Of a stretch of DNA of 64,000 nucleotides, positions 18,321-26,039 are shown piece by piece; position 1 is the stretch's first letter; each line of letters begins with the position of its first letter. The notes under the pieces were generated by a model that worked only from the letters and a program-made list of their open reading frames with translations, had not been told where the DNA came from and did no database searches. The position numbers and the translations under genes are program-made. The DNA is from Terriglobia bacterium (GTDB lineage Bacteria; Acidobacteriota; Terriglobia; Bryobacterales; UBA6623), in contig VXRL01000076.1 of the NCBI GenBank assembly GCA_009838515.1, forward strand, positions 1 through 64,000. Direction: 5' to 3'.

Positions 18321-18521
18321 ATGAGCACGAAGCACTTCCCAGCCGGTTGGGACGAAGGCAGGGTCCGGCGGGTACTCGATCACTACGAGACGCAAAGCGA
18401 CGAAGAAGCCGTGGCTGAGGACGAAGCCGCATACGAGAGCACCACTCACACGGCAATCGAAGTGCCAGTAGATCTTGTTCCAGAAGTCCGGGAGCTGGTG
18501 GCCAAACACAAGGCCAGCTGA
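18321..18521 (+). CDS. Small conserved hypothetical protein, antitoxin-like
   Basis: 66 residues from the ATG at 18321 (frame opens at 18267). KHFPAGWDEGRVRRVLDHYETQSDEEAVAEDEAAYE followed by EVPVDLVPEVRELVAKHKA is a pattern met in many bacterial genomes as a free-standing small protein, very acidic in the middle and with a short basic end. Such proteins often sit beside toxins, but no toxin is recognisable next to it. Function unknown. Confidence 0.6.
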   Translation: MSTKHFPAGWDEGRVRRVLDHYETQSDEEAVAEDEAAYESTTHTAIEVPVDLVPEVRELVAKHKAS

Positions 18522-18992
18522 TCGAGAACCGCACAAGTCGTTTCCGGGGGGTGGAATCGAATCCCATTCTTCCGATGCTTTGTCCGGCACGAATCGTCCG
18601 GCACGGACCGGTGGGACACGGCCGCTTGGTCGCACTGGTTGGCCTTCTAGCGGGTCAGTTCAGAGCGGCAGCACTCGACCCAATCCCCGTCTCCACGACG
18701 TGCTGCCAGCATCAAGCTGTAGAGCAGCGAGCGTAGTTGAGGTGCCCGAGCCTCACACGGCACACGACACTTCCGGGCGTGACGCTTGGCAGCGTTGTAG
18801 TCGGAAACACAGCACTGGCCGCCCAAAGTCGAAGCCCGTGGCCAAAGAGAAGTGGACCCCGGCACGAACCGCGAAGCCACTGAGTGCCGTATATGCCGCG
18901 ATTCAGACATCATTGGGCGAAACCTCGGTGGACCGCTACGGCTGATCCATGCCAATCGTGTGAGCGGCTACAGTTAAGTCACCTAGGAAGTC
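18522..18992. other. Intergenic stretch with no supported gene
   Basis: About 470 bases. A frame runs across much of it but has no motif and a Ser/Thr/Arg/Pro composition typical of an out-of-frame read of GC-rich DNA. No toxin for the preceding antitoxin-like gene was found. Confidence 0.45.
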
Positions 18993-19991
18993 ATGGAGCC
19001 GAAGAAGATGGGAAGAGCAACCTTGGCCTTACGGGGTGGTTGGGTACTGCCATTTGTCGCCGGAGCGGCGTTCTTGTTCGCTGCAGACGACGAGCCTCTT
19101 CCCAAGCCGACCCGCATCAACAAAGCGATCGAACTGCTTGCTCAAGATCAGCCGATCTACTACTTCACCGAAGGCCGCGGGGGCAGCCAGGGCGGGTTCA
19201 AAGAGGGCCTGCGTCTGGCGCAGACTTGGGCGGACTTCATCATCTACGAGATGGAGTTCGGCCCGTACGATGTGACTGAGTTGCGCGAGTTCATGGCCGG
19301 GCTGGTTCAAGGCGGCCCTACGCCCAGCGGACACCGTACACCGGCCGTACAAGTCGTCGTTCCGTTTAGCGGGTATGATGCCGCAACGGTCCGCGCGAAT
19401 CACTGGGTCGTGCAGCAGATTCTTGCCGCTGGCGTCCACGGGATTACGCTCTGTCATGCGCGCGACCCGGCGGCTGTTCGAGAGTTCGTTCGGGCGGCCC
19501 GCTATCCCCATCACCGACAAGGCGTGGACGAAGGGCCGCTCGAGGAGGGGTTGCGCGGCAATGGCGGTCAAGCCAATGCTGCCCAAATATGGGGACTGTC
19601 ACCCCAGGAGTACATGCGCCGGGCGGATGTGTGGCCACTGAATCCGGAAGGAGAGATCCTGATCGGCCTGAAGATCGAGGACAAGTACGCATTGGCCGCT
19701 GCCGAGGACTCGGCGAGCGTGCCGGGTGTCGGGTACGCAGAATGGGGCCCGGGCGACATGGGCCTCTCTCTCGGCTTCCCGGAGATCCACGACCCACCGT
19801 ATCCACGGGTAGTCGAGCAGGCGCGCCGACGCGTGCTCAAAGCGACCCAGGAGGCCGGGATTGCATTCTTGGATGTTGTAACTCTTGAGAACGTTGAAGA
19901 ACGCCTTCGCGAAGGCACGCGAATCGGAGCGACGCGTAGCCGAGAGACCGCCGAGGCGGGTAGGCGATTCACCAAGCGACCGCAACCGTAA
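18993..19991 (+). CDS. Exported HpcH/HpaI aldolase / citrate-lyase-family protein
   Basis: 332 residues. Such aldolases cleave 2-keto-3-deoxy sugar acids in the cytoplasm; this one begins with a basic stretch and a hydrophobic segment (GGWVLPFVAGAAFLFAADDE), a probable signal peptide. The TIM-barrel core shows IIYEMEFGPYD, AGVHGITLCHARD, ILIGLKIEDKYAL with the metal-binding Glu, and YAEWGPGDMGLSLGFP with the second metal-ligand Asp. Residues normally needed for catalysis therefore look kept. Neighbours give no clear operon. An extracytoplasmic aldolase acting on sugar acids is the inference. Confidence 0.82.
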   Translation: MEPKKMGRATLALRGGWVLPFVAGAAFLFAADDEPLPKPTRINKAIELLAQDQPIYYFTEGRGGSQGGFKEGLRLAQTWADFIIYEMEFGPYDVTELREFMAGLVQGGPTPSGHRTPAVQVVVPFSGYDAATVRANHWVVQQILAAGVHGITLCHARDPAAVREFVRAARYPHHRQGVDEGPLEEGLRGNGGQANAAQIWGLSPQEYMRRADVWPLNPEGEILIGLKIEDKYALAAAEDSASVPGVGYAEWGPGDMGLSLGFPEIHDPPYPRVVEQARRRVLKATQEAGIAFLDVVTLENVEERLREGTRIGATRSRETAEAGRRFTKRPQP

Positions 19992-20141
19992 TTGAGCGCA
20001 CGCCGGAGAAAGTTTCGTTCCAGCATGACTCGCGCAACTCCGTCCGCTGTAGCTCGGGCCTCGCTGAATTGATCTACTAGTAGGAAGCGTGCTGCACCAA
20101 TCACGGTGGATTGGAATCAAGCCGGTGGTCGCTCAAGACTC

Positions 20142-20924
20142 ATGACTCGAAGAATCGCTCTGCTCTTCATCGCTGGCGCCCTCGTGCTAGCCGCCAGCGG
20201 CCCCGGCGAAGATGACTGGAAGGAAGGTGTCCGGCAATTCGCGGCGGAGGATTTCCGTCAGGCCCAGGAGGCGTTCGAGCGAGCCGTCGAGCAGGATCCC
20301 GAAAGCTCGAGGTTCTCGCTTTGGTTGGCCTTGGCCATGGGACGGCGCGCCGAAAGGATGACCGGGTTGCGGAAGCTTGCGGCGGCGCCTCTTGTCCGCC
20401 GAATGCGCCGCGAAATGGAGCGCTCCATCGAGTTGGATGAAACAAACCTTGACGCCTACGACGCACTCCAGGGCTTCCATCTGGGAGCCCCCGCGTTGGT
20501 TGGTGGCAGCAAGGCCGAGGCGAAGGAAATCGCAATTCGGATGCGCGCCTTCGATGCGGCGCGGGGCGCGGAGGCTCTGGGCATGTATTACGAGGCCATG
20601 GGCGAGTTCGATGCCGCCGGCGAGCAGTTCGAGGAAGCAAGGAGACTGAATCCGGAAGGCATAAGGCCCTTGTTGAAGCAGGCCGCCTTCCTTGCCCGGC
20701 GCGGCAAGCACGAGGAAAGCGACGAACTCTTCGACTTGGCATTCTCGCGCGATCCGGACGAGCCCAAGGTCTGGCGGGCCGCAGCGACGGCGTGGATCCT
20801 CGCCAAGCGGAAATCCCGCTATCCGGAAGCGCGCGAGCTGGCCGAACGATATCTTGAGACGCCGGATCGAGAGCCTAACCCGGACCCGAAATCCGAGGTG
20901 CGGGATCTGCTCAAGAAGCTGTGA
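20142..20924 (+). CDS. Secreted tetratricopeptide-repeat protein
   Basis: 260 residues from the ATG that gives a signal peptide (MTRRIALLFIAGALVLAASG). TPR-type helices follow: EGVRQFAAEDFRQAQEAFER, then EAMGEFDAAGEQFEEARRLN, ARRGKHEESDELFDLAF and PKVWRAAATAWILAKRK. These act as protein-binding scaffolds. No enzymatic motif. It lies 150 bases after the aldolase-like gene on the same strand, perhaps co-expressed; partner unknown. Confidence 0.8.
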   Translation: MTRRIALLFIAGALVLAASGPGEDDWKEGVRQFAAEDFRQAQEAFERAVEQDPESSRFSLWLALAMGRRAERMTGLRKLAAAPLVRRMRREMERSIELDETNLDAYDALQGFHLGAPALVGGSKAEAKEIAIRMRAFDAARGAEALGMYYEAMGEFDAAGEQFEEARRLNPEGIRPLLKQAAFLARRGKHEESDELFDLAFSRDPDEPKVWRAAATAWILAKRKSRYPEARELAERYLETPDREPNPDPKSEVRDLLKKL

Positions 20925-21063
20925 TCGCTGGTCTGGCGTGCGCTCGGCGAACTGTAGAGCGTCGGCGACACTGACCTAGCTGCCGTCGAGGTCGGCGATT
21001 GCTTCCGGAATCGGTATTCCCGCGGCTTTCCGGGGCACGAGATCTACTTGCTCTGCGACCCTC

Positions 21064-22548
21064 TCATCGCGCGGGTCCCTGCCTGGAACGAATCCGTTCG
21101 CGTAGAGTCTGATCCATCTTGGACCGTAGCCGGTCGCGCGCCTCGGCATAGTCGTCGGATCCGATCAAGTTCCGCTGTTCGACGAGAAAACTGCCGTTGC
21201 GCTTGGCGCTAGCTTCCAAGCCGTAGTCGTAGAGCTCTTCCGCCAGCACCTTACGGCTGAGCCAGTCGATCCAGCGCGTATAACGCTGGGTCGCCGTGCG
21301 AATGGAGTACCCCATGATTTCTGGCGCGCTCGGCTCGAACGGCCGAGAGAACTGGCTCAGCACAAGGTCTCGGCCGGCGGCGCCGGGATCGCCTAGAGCC
21401 GCCGCGAAGCTGCGCCCGTCGAGACCTCCAGGCGGCGTAAGGCCCGCTAGCTCAGCGAGCGTCGGATAGATGTCGACATACTCGGTCAGGGCGTCCGTGC
21501 CGACGCCCGGCTTTGCCATCCCAGGCGTGCGAACCATCAACGGGACATGCGTGTCGAGCTCGAAGTTCGTGTCCTTGCACCAGTGTCCGGCTTCGCCGAG
21601 CGAGTAACCGTGATCGCCCCACAGCACGACGATCGTGTTGTCCTGCAGCCCCAACCGATCGAGTGCGCGCAAGAGCTTTCCGACCTGTGCGTCGGCGTAG
21701 CTGACGCAGGCATAGTAGCCGTGGCGCAGCTCGCGCGCCTGCTCGGCCGAGACGCGCTCATCCTTGGGGACGTCTCGATAGCCGCCCATCTCGAGGTGAT
21801 CGGGATACGCGAAGTCGGGTGCCCCGATCGTGCGCTTGTCCGAGAAGCCGGGCTCGAAGACCTTCGGGTCGTACAGGTCCCAGTAGGACTTGGGCGCGTT
21901 GAACGGCAGGTGCGGCTTGAAGAAGCCCACGGCGAGGAAGAATGGCTGCTCCGAACGGCTCAGTTTCTCTAGGGTTTCCACGGCGAGCTTGGCCAGCTTG
22001 CCGTCCCTGTACCCTTCATCGGGGACGTCAGCCCTCTCGAACGCCGTGCCTTTGCCTTGGTTGTTCCCGTTCTCGGGCAAGGCGTAGTTGTTCCAGCCAT
22101 CGAGATTGAGGACTTCGGGCGCGGACCACGACTGCGGGTCCAGCTCCTTGCGATTGCCGCTAAAGATCTTGCCGAGCCCTTCGGCGTGATAGCCGCTGTT
22201 CTTGAACAATTGCGGCAGCGTGACCAGATCCGGATACTTGTCGCGAAAGCGGTTGCGATTGTGCCAGACCCCGGTGTTATCGGGCAGGCGCCCGGTGAGG
22301 ATCGCCGTCCGCGAGGGACCGCAGACGGACTGCATGCAGTACGCCCGATTGAACTGGCGAGCCGTGCTGGACAGGCGATCGATGTTCGGGGTCTTGGCTA
22401 TTGGGTCGCCGTAGCAACCCAGCGATGGCCTCAGGTCGTCGATAGCGATAAAGAGAACGTTCGGCTTGCCGGCGGCAAGCGCGCTCACAGGAGCGAGCAA
22501 GAGGGTTAGGAGAGCGCGATAGAAGGCGAATCCTGACATCGGGCCCAT
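21064..22548 (-). CDS. Sulfatase (iduronate-2-sulfatase-like)
   Basis: 494 residues from the ATG that gives MGPMSGFAFYRALLTLLLAPVSALAAG as leader; upstream frame to 22926 only overlaps the preceding sulfatase. VLFIAIDDLRPSLGCYGDP has metal ligands Asp37 and Asp38; SVCGPSRTAILTG has Cys76 in the CxPSR formylglycine site; LWGDHGYSLGEAGHWCKDTNFE gives the second metal site and Lys. The DDLRPSLGCYG and KPHLPFNAPKSYWDLY blocks are those of iduronate-2-sulfatase relatives acting on 2-sulfated uronic acids. Third gene of an operon, four bases after the SGSH-like sulfatase. The C-terminal end after ERIRSRQ is unusual. Confidence 0.93.
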   Translation of the reverse strand: MGPMSGFAFYRALLTLLLAPVSALAAGKPNVLFIAIDDLRPSLGCYGDPIAKTPNIDRLSSTARQFNRAYCMQSVCGPSRTAILTGRLPDNTGVWHNRNRFRDKYPDLVTLPQLFKNSGYHAEGLGKIFSGNRKELDPQSWSAPEVLNLDGWNNYALPENGNNQGKGTAFERADVPDEGYRDGKLAKLAVETLEKLSRSEQPFFLAVGFFKPHLPFNAPKSYWDLYDPKVFEPGFSDKRTIGAPDFAYPDHLEMGGYRDVPKDERVSAEQARELRHGYYACVSYADAQVGKLLRALDRLGLQDNTIVVLWGDHGYSLGEAGHWCKDTNFELDTHVPLMVRTPGMAKPGVGTDALTEYVDIYPTLAELAGLTPPGGLDGRSFAAALGDPGAAGRDLVLSQFSRPFEPSAPEIMGYSIRTATQRYTRWIDWLSRKVLAEELYDYGLEASAKRNGSFLVEQRNLIGSDDYAEARDRLRSKMDQTLRERIRSRQGPAR

Positions 22549-22552
22549 CCGG

Positions 22553-24031
22553 CTAGTGCGACTCCGTGCCTGCGAAAAAGTAGCTCGGGTAATTCCAGCC
22601 GCGCTGGCGGGCTCCTGGCTTCGAGTCGATCTGCGCTTCGGCCTTGAGCCGCTCGAGATTGCGGTCGTCGAGCAAGGGATCGTTCGTCTCCTTGCGCCAC
22701 CTCGCGAGTTCCCGCTGCAACTCGTGCAAGATGCTCGCGTACGCCGAATCGTCCGCCAAGTTGCGGAATTCGAAGGGGTCCGATTCCAGGTCGTACAGCT
22801 CGAAGCGGGGTGGACGCTCCATCGTGCGGTAGGCTTTGCGGACGTCCGGCGGGGTTGACTCAATCGCTGCGGGCAAGCTGCCTTCGATGTGATGCAGCGT
22901 GAAGTCGTATCCCGGATTGATCTCACCGGGCAGTAGGCTTTCGATCAGCTTGTAGCGGTCGTTTCTCACCGAGCGTTGCGGATAGAAGTTCGGCTTCGCG
23001 GCGTGGGCATGGTACTCGGCGAACAGGTAGCGCCGCCACGCGGGTTTCTTGCCTTCGATCAAATCGATCAGCGAGGCGCCGGGAAGGCCGCCGGGAGACT
23101 GGGCTCCGGCCGCCGCGAGGAACGTGGGCATCAGGTCGACGGTCGAAACAAGCTCGCTGCGTGCTTGCCCGGCCTTGGCCCGGTCCGGCCAGCGCACGAT
23201 CAGGGGAATGCGCAGCCCCCCTTCGAAACAGGTTCGCTTGCCCCGGATGAAATCCGCGCCGTGGTCGCCCAAGTACACGACCAGGGTGTTGTCGGCCTTG
23301 CCTGAGCGATCGAGTGCCGCCAGCAAGTCGCCCACCAGAACGTCGAGGCGCTCCATGCTGTTGTAGTGGCCGGCGCTTAGCTGACGCAGTTTCGCTCCGT
23401 CGAGGCCCAGATAGGCGAGCGGCTGCACGTCCGACGCATCGAGAGGCTTCTCCGGCAGCCCCTCGGCTTGCCGCAGCCACGGCCGGTGCGCATCCGGGTA
23501 GTTCACGCTCAGGAAGAACGGTTGGCCGGAGGCGCCGAAGAAGGACTCCGCGTGCTTGGCGTAATCGGCTAGGTTCTTTCGCTGGAAGTTGGCGGTCGGA
23601 ATCGCCTTGAAGTCGAACGGAAAGGCGGACTCGGGGTTCACGTGTAGCTTGCCGATAAGCCCCGTGCGATAGCCTGCTTCCTTGAGGCTGCGCGCCATAT
23701 TCGGGGTGTCTTCCCGGTACATCCGGAATCCCCACGTCGCCAGGCCCAGCTGCCCATTCTGATGCGGGTATAGGCCCGTCAGGAAGCTCGCTCGCGAAGG
23801 GCTGCACCCGGCTTGCGCGACGAAGGCTCGATCGAACCGAACGCCTTCTGCAGCCAGCCGGTCGAGGTTCGGCGTGCGTGCGTAGGGATCGCCGTAGGTT
23901 CCAAGCTCGGGACCGTTGTCCTCGGAGACGATTAGGAGGATATTGGGCTGTCCGGCTCCCGAGCAGGTTGGAGCCAAGCCTACCAGAGTCGCGAGCGAAA
24001 GGGTCAGGAGTCCGAATCGATTCATAGCCAT
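22553..24031 (-). CDS. Sulfatase (N-sulfoglucosamine sulfohydrolase-like)
   Basis: 492 residues with signal peptide (MNRFGLLTLSLATLVGLAPT). ILLIVSEDNGPELGTYGDP is the variant first metal site seen in heparan N-sulfatase relatives; AGCSPSRASFLTG carries Cys76 in CxPSR; VYLGDHGADFIRGKRTCFEGGLRIPLI gives the DHG and Lys residues. The family removes sulfate from N-sulfated or related amino sugars. Middle gene of a minus-strand operon, five bases after the EEP-family gene and four before the iduronate-type sulfatase; that combination fits a heparin-like or other sulfated uronate/hexosamine polymer, by inference. Confidence 0.93.
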   Translation of the reverse strand: MAMNRFGLLTLSLATLVGLAPTCSGAGQPNILLIVSEDNGPELGTYGDPYARTPNLDRLAAEGVRFDRAFVAQAGCSPSRASFLTGLYPHQNGQLGLATWGFRMYREDTPNMARSLKEAGYRTGLIGKLHVNPESAFPFDFKAIPTANFQRKNLADYAKHAESFFGASGQPFFLSVNYPDAHRPWLRQAEGLPEKPLDASDVQPLAYLGLDGAKLRQLSAGHYNSMERLDVLVGDLLAALDRSGKADNTLVVYLGDHGADFIRGKRTCFEGGLRIPLIVRWPDRAKAGQARSELVSTVDLMPTFLAAAGAQSPGGLPGASLIDLIEGKKPAWRRYLFAEYHAHAAKPNFYPQRSVRNDRYKLIESLLPGEINPGYDFTLHHIEGSLPAAIESTPPDVRKAYRTMERPPRFELYDLESDPFEFRNLADDSAYASILHELQRELARWRKETNDPLLDDRNLERLKAEAQIDSKPGARQRGWNYPSYFFAGTESH

Positions 24032-24036
24032 TGTTT

Positions 24037-24855
24037 TCAGTCAGGTTGATCCGTTCGAAGGCCGAGTCGTACCCACATGGGCGAGTGATCGCTCAACTTC
24101 AACTCCTCACGCCACTCATGGTAATAGCCGCTATCCAAGACTTCGAAATGCCTTGAGACGAAGGTATGGTCGAAACATCGCGTGCCCCAGGTGACCAGAG
24201 TGGGTGTCTGAAACCCGTGACGGTCACGATAAGCGTCCCGCAGACCGTGCTGTGACTCGCCATCGATGACCGAGAGCACAGCTTCAGCCCACTCGATGCG
24301 TGGGCGCTCGTCGCCGAACCGGTCACGCCAGCGCCCGGTGTGCATTCCCCTGGCTCGTGATCTCTCTGCAAAAGTCACGATTTGCCCCGACTTGTGGAAT
24401 AGCTTCGGCTCGTTGAAATCGCCGGTCAGAATCCGCGGCGAATCGATTGCTCGGCGCAGCTCTGTGGCTAGGACGTGAAAGGTGTCGATCTTCCTCCAGC
24501 CGTTTCCGGAACCGTTAGGGACGTGCGCGGTGAACACGTCGATATCTCCCTCGCCAGGCACAGAGACTGTGACCCGCCCCAGCGACTCGGGGTAAGGTGC
24601 TTCGCGTGGCCTGCCGATGTCGTTGGGAGTCAGCTTCCAGCGACTCGCGATGAGGCACTGGTGCGACAAGGCCAAGGCGTTATCGCCGCTCCAATAGTGG
24701 TGGCCAAGGCCGATGTCCTTGAGGTGGTCGACCCACTCATTGGCAAGGTTTCGCGTCACCTCCTGCAAGGTGACGATATCTGGTCCTACAGATTCGATCT
24801 TCGCAGCGCGGTCGCCGGGTCGGCGACGGTTGACGTTCCAAGAGAGGAGCAGCAT
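24037..24855 (-). CDS. Endonuclease/exonuclease/phosphatase-family protein
   Basis: 272 residues, no leader. Core motifs of the EEP fold are present: LLLSWNVN at the start, TLQEV with Glu32, TAHVPNG, TGDFNEPK and LSDHSPMWV near the C-terminus, giving the metal and catalytic His/Asp set. Members cut DNA or phosphodiesters. It is the first gene of an operon with two sulfatases, five bases apart, an unexpected companion; it may only share the transcript. Confidence 0.88.
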   Translation of the reverse strand: MLLLSWNVNRRRPGDRAAKIESVGPDIVTLQEVTRNLANEWVDHLKDIGLGHHYWSGDNALALSHQCLIASRWKLTPNDIGRPREAPYPESLGRVTVSVPGEGDIDVFTAHVPNGSGNGWRKIDTFHVLATELRRAIDSPRILTGDFNEPKLFHKSGQIVTFAERSRARGMHTGRWRDRFGDERPRIEWAEAVLSVIDGESQHGLRDAYRDRHGFQTPTLVTWGTRCFDHTFVSRHFEVLDSGYYHEWREELKLSDHSPMWVRLGLRTDQPD

Positions 24856-25212
24856 AGGGGTTTACAGCACAGACGGAGTGGTCTACGATCGCGCTTCCCG
24901 GCAGCGTCAGCCAGCGCTCCTATGGTACTGAGGGACCGCTGTGGGGAAGGGCAAGCGAGTCATGTGCGCCACGCCACCGAGGTGTCAACGCAGATGAGAA
25001 ACGGCGTGACCGGATCATGTCGTGGCAGGTTCCTCCGCGCTCAGCGGGGGCTTGAGCTGCCATCCGGTCTCATATGACGAAGCAGGCCCGACCGCTGCAT
25101 AAACCAGTCCAAGCACGAAGGTACGAGTAGCATGGCGTGGTAGGCTGCCGGTTAGAATGAGACCGTCTGGACGGAGACGTCGCATACAGGCATATGGCAG
25201 GGAGAACAAAGC
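24856..25212. other. Intergenic stretch with no supported gene
   Basis: About 360 bases between divergent genes (EEP operon and hicB). Expected to hold promoters for both. No clear element recognised. Confidence 0.4.
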
Positions 25213-25509
25213 ATGAAGGTCAAGATTCTCGCTATCGTTGAGCGGGATGGCGACAGATTCCATGCATACTGTCCAGCCTTCGATGGACTGCACATGGATG
25301 GAAGCACCGAAGAAGAGGCTCTGCAACGCACGATCGATGGATTGAAATGGTACTTGGATTCCTTGCAAAGACATGACGACCCTCTGCCTATAGGGCCGGA
25401 CTGCGTCATCGTGGACGACCAGCCTAGAATCCAGAGCCCTGAGATCCCACCAGATGCACTGGTTCGCTCTTTGGAGGTTCAATGGGCTCCGTCAGCCGTT
25501 CAGCCTTAG
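25213..25509 (+). CDS. hicB: HicB-type antitoxin
   Basis: 98 residues. KVKILAIVERDGDRFHAYCPAFDGLHMDGSTEEEA is the partial RNase-H-like HicB fold, followed by a helix (LQRTIDGLKWYLDSLQRHD) and a short tail. HicB neutralises the mRNA interferase HicA. Its TAG stop overlaps the GTG start of the hicA reading frame that follows (TAGTG), normal for coupled pairs except that the antitoxin comes first. The hicA partner is frameshifted, so this antitoxin may be orphaned. Confidence 0.85.
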   Translation: MKVKILAIVERDGDRFHAYCPAFDGLHMDGSTEEEALQRTIDGLKWYLDSLQRHDDPLPIGPDCVIVDDQPRIQSPEIPPDALVRSLEVQWAPSAVQP

Positions 25510-25753
25510 TGCAGTTAAAGGACAAGACTGCAGCCGATTGGATCAAGGCATAAAGAGGGATGGTTGGACGGAAGAAGCGCGATCGGGAGAGACACGAGGA
25601 TTTGTGAAGCAGTCCATCGACGGCACTGGACGAAAGCGGGTGGTGATTCACTTTCACCCGAAGAAGCAGTATGGTCCTAGACTAATCCGATATCTCGTCA
25701 GGGACATCGGTTGGAGTGACGAAGACTTGCGTCGGCTAGAGATGATCCAGTAG
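25509..25753 (+). pseudogene. hicA: Frameshifted HicA-type toxin
   Basis: Starting at GTG 25509 the frame reads VQLKDKTAADWIKA then hits TAA at 25551-25553. The -1 frame continues without a break as IKRDGWTEEARSGETRGFVK ... VVIHFHPKKQYGPRLIRYLVRDIGW to a stop at 25751. The two halves join into one YcfA/HicA-type protein of about 80 residues if one base is restored near 25549 (GCATAAAG from GCAATAAAG). HicA is an RNA-cutting toxin with an active His, here in IHFHPKK. A single-base loss would silence it; a sequencing error is the alternative. Confidence 0.75.
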
Positions 25754-26039
25754 CAGTTCCGGTTTTGGCCCCATCGCAGATATCGCCGAGGCTCCTAGAT
25801 CCGCTGTTGAAGACAAGAGTCTCTGAGCCAGATACTGTTGGCCAGGACTGGAGAACTCACCACGGAAGCGATTCGATCCGCGCTGCTCACACCTGTAGGT
25901 TCATATCTCAACTTGCGACAGCAACGTCCTGCATGTCACGTGACCCATTCGATTCGCTTGACTGTAGTAGCAAGCTTCACTACGATTCGGGAGTTGCAGC
26001 ACGAGCCCGACGATAGCGGGCACTGCATGCGGCTCCCCA

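Noticed and set aside
18548..18580. T-loop-like TTCGATT on the minus strand, a third possible tRNA scar
   Set aside because: The five bases each side do not pair (A-C and G-A mismatches next to the loop), so no T-arm can form.
20925..21063. Frame reading VDLVPRKAAGIPIPEAIADLDGS just after the iduronate-type sulfatase stop, a possible lost C-terminal tail
   Set aside because: It would need a frameshift at 21070 and has no counterpart I recognise in sulfatases; left unannotated.
22549..22926. N-terminal extension of the iduronate-type sulfatase frame
   Set aside because: It overlaps the upstream sulfatase gene, is Arg/Ser/Thr-rich and has no leader; the ATG at 22548 gives a normal signal peptide.
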